From contig NZBG01000037.1 in assembly GCA_002687795.1 (NCBI GenBank), forward strand, positions 1-14,236: a stretch of DNA of 14,236 nucleotides. The letters run 5' to 3'. Position numbers and translations under genes: made by a program. Of the stretch, positions 12,871 to 14,236 are shown piece by piece. Positions within the stretch are counted from its first letter, which is position 1, and every line of letters starts with the position of its first letter. The notes under the pieces are model-generated. The model was not told where the DNA came from. It saw only the letters and a program-made list of their open reading frames with translations, and did no database searches. Source of the stretch: Candidatus Woesearchaeota archaeon. GTDB taxonomy: Archaea > Nanobdellota > Nanobdellia > Woesearchaeales > GCA-2687795.

Positions 12871-14115
12871 ATGAAAAAGGTTCTGATTTTGGCGCTTGTA
12901 AGTGTATTAATTCTCTTTAATGGCTGCCAGTTCGGTCCGGAAGCTGGCTCAGGTAAAGATATTTCTTTTATTCCTTTTGATGAGATTCCTATTGAAGGAA
13001 AAGCTGAAGAGCCTGCAGATGAGCCGCCTCAATTGCCAGTTGAACAGCCAGAACTTATTCAGGAAGTTATCCAGGAAGAGCCAGAGAGCCCGGAAACAGC
13101 GCCTGAAGTAAAGCCTGTGGAAAATAAGGATTTGCCACAGATTATAAAAAATGAAACAGAGCTGGTTAAGCTAAGATTAAAGGCAACAGACCCTGATGGA
13201 GACCCAATAACATATACATATTCTGCTCCTTTGAATGAAAATGGTGAATGGCAGACAAAAGCGGGGGATGCAGGGGAGTATAAGGTAAGAATAACAGCTT
13301 CTGATGGCAAGTCAACCACAACCCAGGATTTGTTGATTATTATAAAAAGCAGGAATCAGCCTCCTGTAATGCAAAATATTAATGATATTGTGGTTAATGA
13401 GGGCCAGATTGTGAGCCTGAGTCCAGTTACAAGCGATCCTGAGAATGAGCCAGTACAGATAACATATTCCGGCTGGATGAGCAGTTCAAGCTATAAGACT
13501 AATTATGATGATGCAGGTACTCATACGGTAACTGTTACAGCCTCTGATGGAACAAATCAGGTAAGTCAGGATATTAATGTTGTTATCAATAATGTGAACA
13601 GAGCCCCAATATTAAGCGAGCTTGGGGATATTATTGTTAAAGAAGGGGAGACTGTGAAGTTAAGCGCGGTTGCTGCTGACCCTGATAATGAGCCTGTTAC
13701 AATAGAGTATTCAGCGCCTTTGAATGATAATGGTGAATGGGAAACTGAAGTTGGGGATGCTGGAGAGTATGAGGTTATAGTAACAGCTTCTGATGGAAAG
13801 ATAGATCGCAAGAAAGATATTATGGTTACTGTAACAAGCCTGAATAAGCCTCCAGTGCTTAATATAGCTGCTGAAGTTAATGTGGAAGAGGGGGAAACTG
13901 TGAGGTTAATCCCTGTTGCAACTGATCCTGAGGGTGAAGAGGTTGTTATCAGCTATTCAGGCTGGATGAGCAGCTCCACATATGAAACAGATTATGATGA
14001 TGCAGGAACGCATACTGTTACTATTACAGCTTCTGATGGGATTAATGAGGTTACAAAAGAGGTTACTGTGAATGTAGAGGATGTGAACAGACCACCAGAG
14101 TTTGTATGGGAATGA
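12871..14115 (+). CDS. Lipoprotein-like surface protein with four tandem Ig/PKD-like repeats
   Basis: A 414-residue exported protein. Residues 1-18 form a signal peptide (MKK, then a long hydrophobic run) ending at a lipobox-like F-N-G-C with Cys19. An acidic, proline-rich linker follows (about 25-90). Four beta-sandwich repeats of about 81 residues then fill the rest, each with a D-P-(D/E)-x-(E/D)-(P/E)-(V/I) turn, a YS(A/G) strand, an AG(E/T/D)-x-x-V strand and T-A-S-D-G, as in cadherin-like or PKD/Ig-like surface modules. Repeats 1 and 3 share YSAPLN(E/D)NGEW; repeats 2 and 4 share YSGWMSSS. Thus an A-B pair was duplicated. Repeat 1 begins without the NQPPV-type lead found in the others. 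The last residues (RPPEFVWE) look like the start of a fifth unit cut off by TGA. The upstream in-frame ATG 12862 is an alternative start. It probably serves adhesion or cell-surface structure. Confidence 0.78.
   Translation: MKKVLILALVSVLILFNGCQFGPEAGSGKDISFIPFDEIPIEGKAEEPADEPPQLPVEQPELIQEVIQEEPESPETAPEVKPVENKDLPQIIKNETELVKLRLKATDPDGDPITYTYSAPLNENGEWQTKAGDAGEYKVRITASDGKSTTTQDLLIIIKSRNQPPVMQNINDIVVNEGQIVSLSPVTSDPENEPVQITYSGWMSSSSYKTNYDDAGTHTVTVTASDGTNQVSQDINVVINNVNRAPILSELGDIIVKEGETVKLSAVAADPDNEPVTIEYSAPLNDNGEWETEVGDAGEYEVIVTASDGKIDRKKDIMVTVTSLNKPPVLNIAAEVNVEEGETVRLIPVATDPEGEEVVISYSGWMSSSTYETDYDDAGTHTVTITASDGINEVTKEVTVNVEDVNRPPEFVWE
13173..14090 (+). repeat. Duplicated two-domain unit, 489-bp period
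   Basis: Matching landmarks are exactly 489 bp (163 codons) apart: TTGAATGA at 13231 and 13720, and CTGGATGAGCAG at 13473 and 13962. Each period holds one A-type and one B-type Ig-like repeat. Similarity is visible at DNA as well as protein level, with many third-position differences, so the duplication is not very recent. Confidence 0.8.
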
Positions 14116-14148
14116 ACAAATATTTGATGAGGTAACCAAAATGAACCT

Positions 14149-14168
14149 CCCCGCACTAAAGTGCGGGG
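14149..14168. repeat. GC-rich perfect hairpin CCCCGCAC-TAAA-GTGCGGGG
   Basis: An 8-bp perfect stem with a TAAA loop lies 33 nt after the lipoprotein-like gene. It is the most GC-rich inverted repeat in the window. No T-run follows (TATCATATT), so it is a poor match to a bacterial-type terminator. The CCTCCCCGC-N-TAAA-N-GCGGGGTATC look resembles subterminal hairpins of IS200/IS605-family elements, from memory of such ends rather than a search. A transcript-end role for the upstream gene remains possible. Confidence 0.5.
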
Positions 14169-14181
14169 TATCATATTAAGC

Positions 14182-14201
14182 AAAGGAAGTAACTTTCCTT
14201 T
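14182..14201. repeat. Second hairpin AAAGGAA-N6-TTCCTTT
   Basis: A 7-bp perfect inverted repeat with a 6-nt loop sits 13 nt after the GC-rich hairpin. The stretch from here to the window edge contains no convincing ORF. The tandem arrangement of two stems suggests a structured RNA or element end rather than random spacer. Confidence 0.45.
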
Positions 14202-14236
14202 GTTGTCCGCCAAAATTCCAATATCTCTGGGATTCA

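Noticed and set aside
13173..14090. Regular repeats as a CRISPR array
   Set aside because: The repeats are long, imperfect and in frame within a coding region, and encode Ig-like domains. There are no short identical repeats with unique spacers.
13992..14213. Minus-strand ORF over the end of the lipoprotein gene and the hairpins
   Set aside because: It is mostly antisense to the repeat domain, and its sequence runs through the hairpins with no family look. Similar antisense frames under all the repeat units show this is a codon-composition effect.

Overview
This 14.2 kb window looks archaeal, most likely from a low-GC, small-genome DPANN-type lineage (Woesearchaeota/Pacearchaeota-like; the lineage is an inference). 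The evidence is an intron-split tRNA gene with bulge-helix-bulge splice sites, a fibrillarin gene, TATA-like boxes about 25-30 nt upstream of most start codons with no room for a leader, archaeal-type short NAD kinase and ThiI, and a strong Shine-Dalgarno motif at only a few genes.

Left part (1-4901, plus strand): the tail of an unidentified membrane protein; a phosphomannomutase/phosphoglucomutase gene overlapping an NAD kinase gene by ATGA; a MipB/TalC-type transaldolase with internal extra sequence; a small acidic SD-led gene interrupted by an in-frame TGA; and ThiI, the tRNA 4-thiouridine synthase.

Centre (4930-9221): the most striking block. Three tightly packed plus-strand genes encode a membrane polyferredoxin (NapH-like), an AmmeMemoRadiSam-system radical SAM enzyme carrying a twin-arginine signal, and a Memo-AMMECR1 fusion carrying an N-terminal membrane anchor. 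They converge on a minus-strand tatA-tatC pair that would make the matching translocase; tatA is only 52 codons long. Together they suggest an AmmeMemoRadiSam machine working on the outer face of the membrane, with electrons from the polyferredoxin. Upstream of tatA, on the same strand, lies a 710-residue protein with an aminopropyltransferase-like (spermidine synthase fold) domain between two membrane bundles.

Right part (11471-14236): a tRNA-Phe(GAA) gene interrupted by three introns, in the D loop, anticodon loop and T loop. Removing them leaves a clean 74-nt cloverleaf. Next come a possible 35-codon acidic ORF and fibrillarin (FlpA) on the minus strand, then a plus-strand lipoprotein-like gene with four Ig/PKD-like repeats that arose by duplication of a two-domain, 489-bp unit. 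The window closes with two strong hairpins without a U-tract, possibly the end of an IS200/IS605-like element.

No CRISPR array, rRNA gene or complete mobile element was seen. There is no gene-free stretch over 300 bases.
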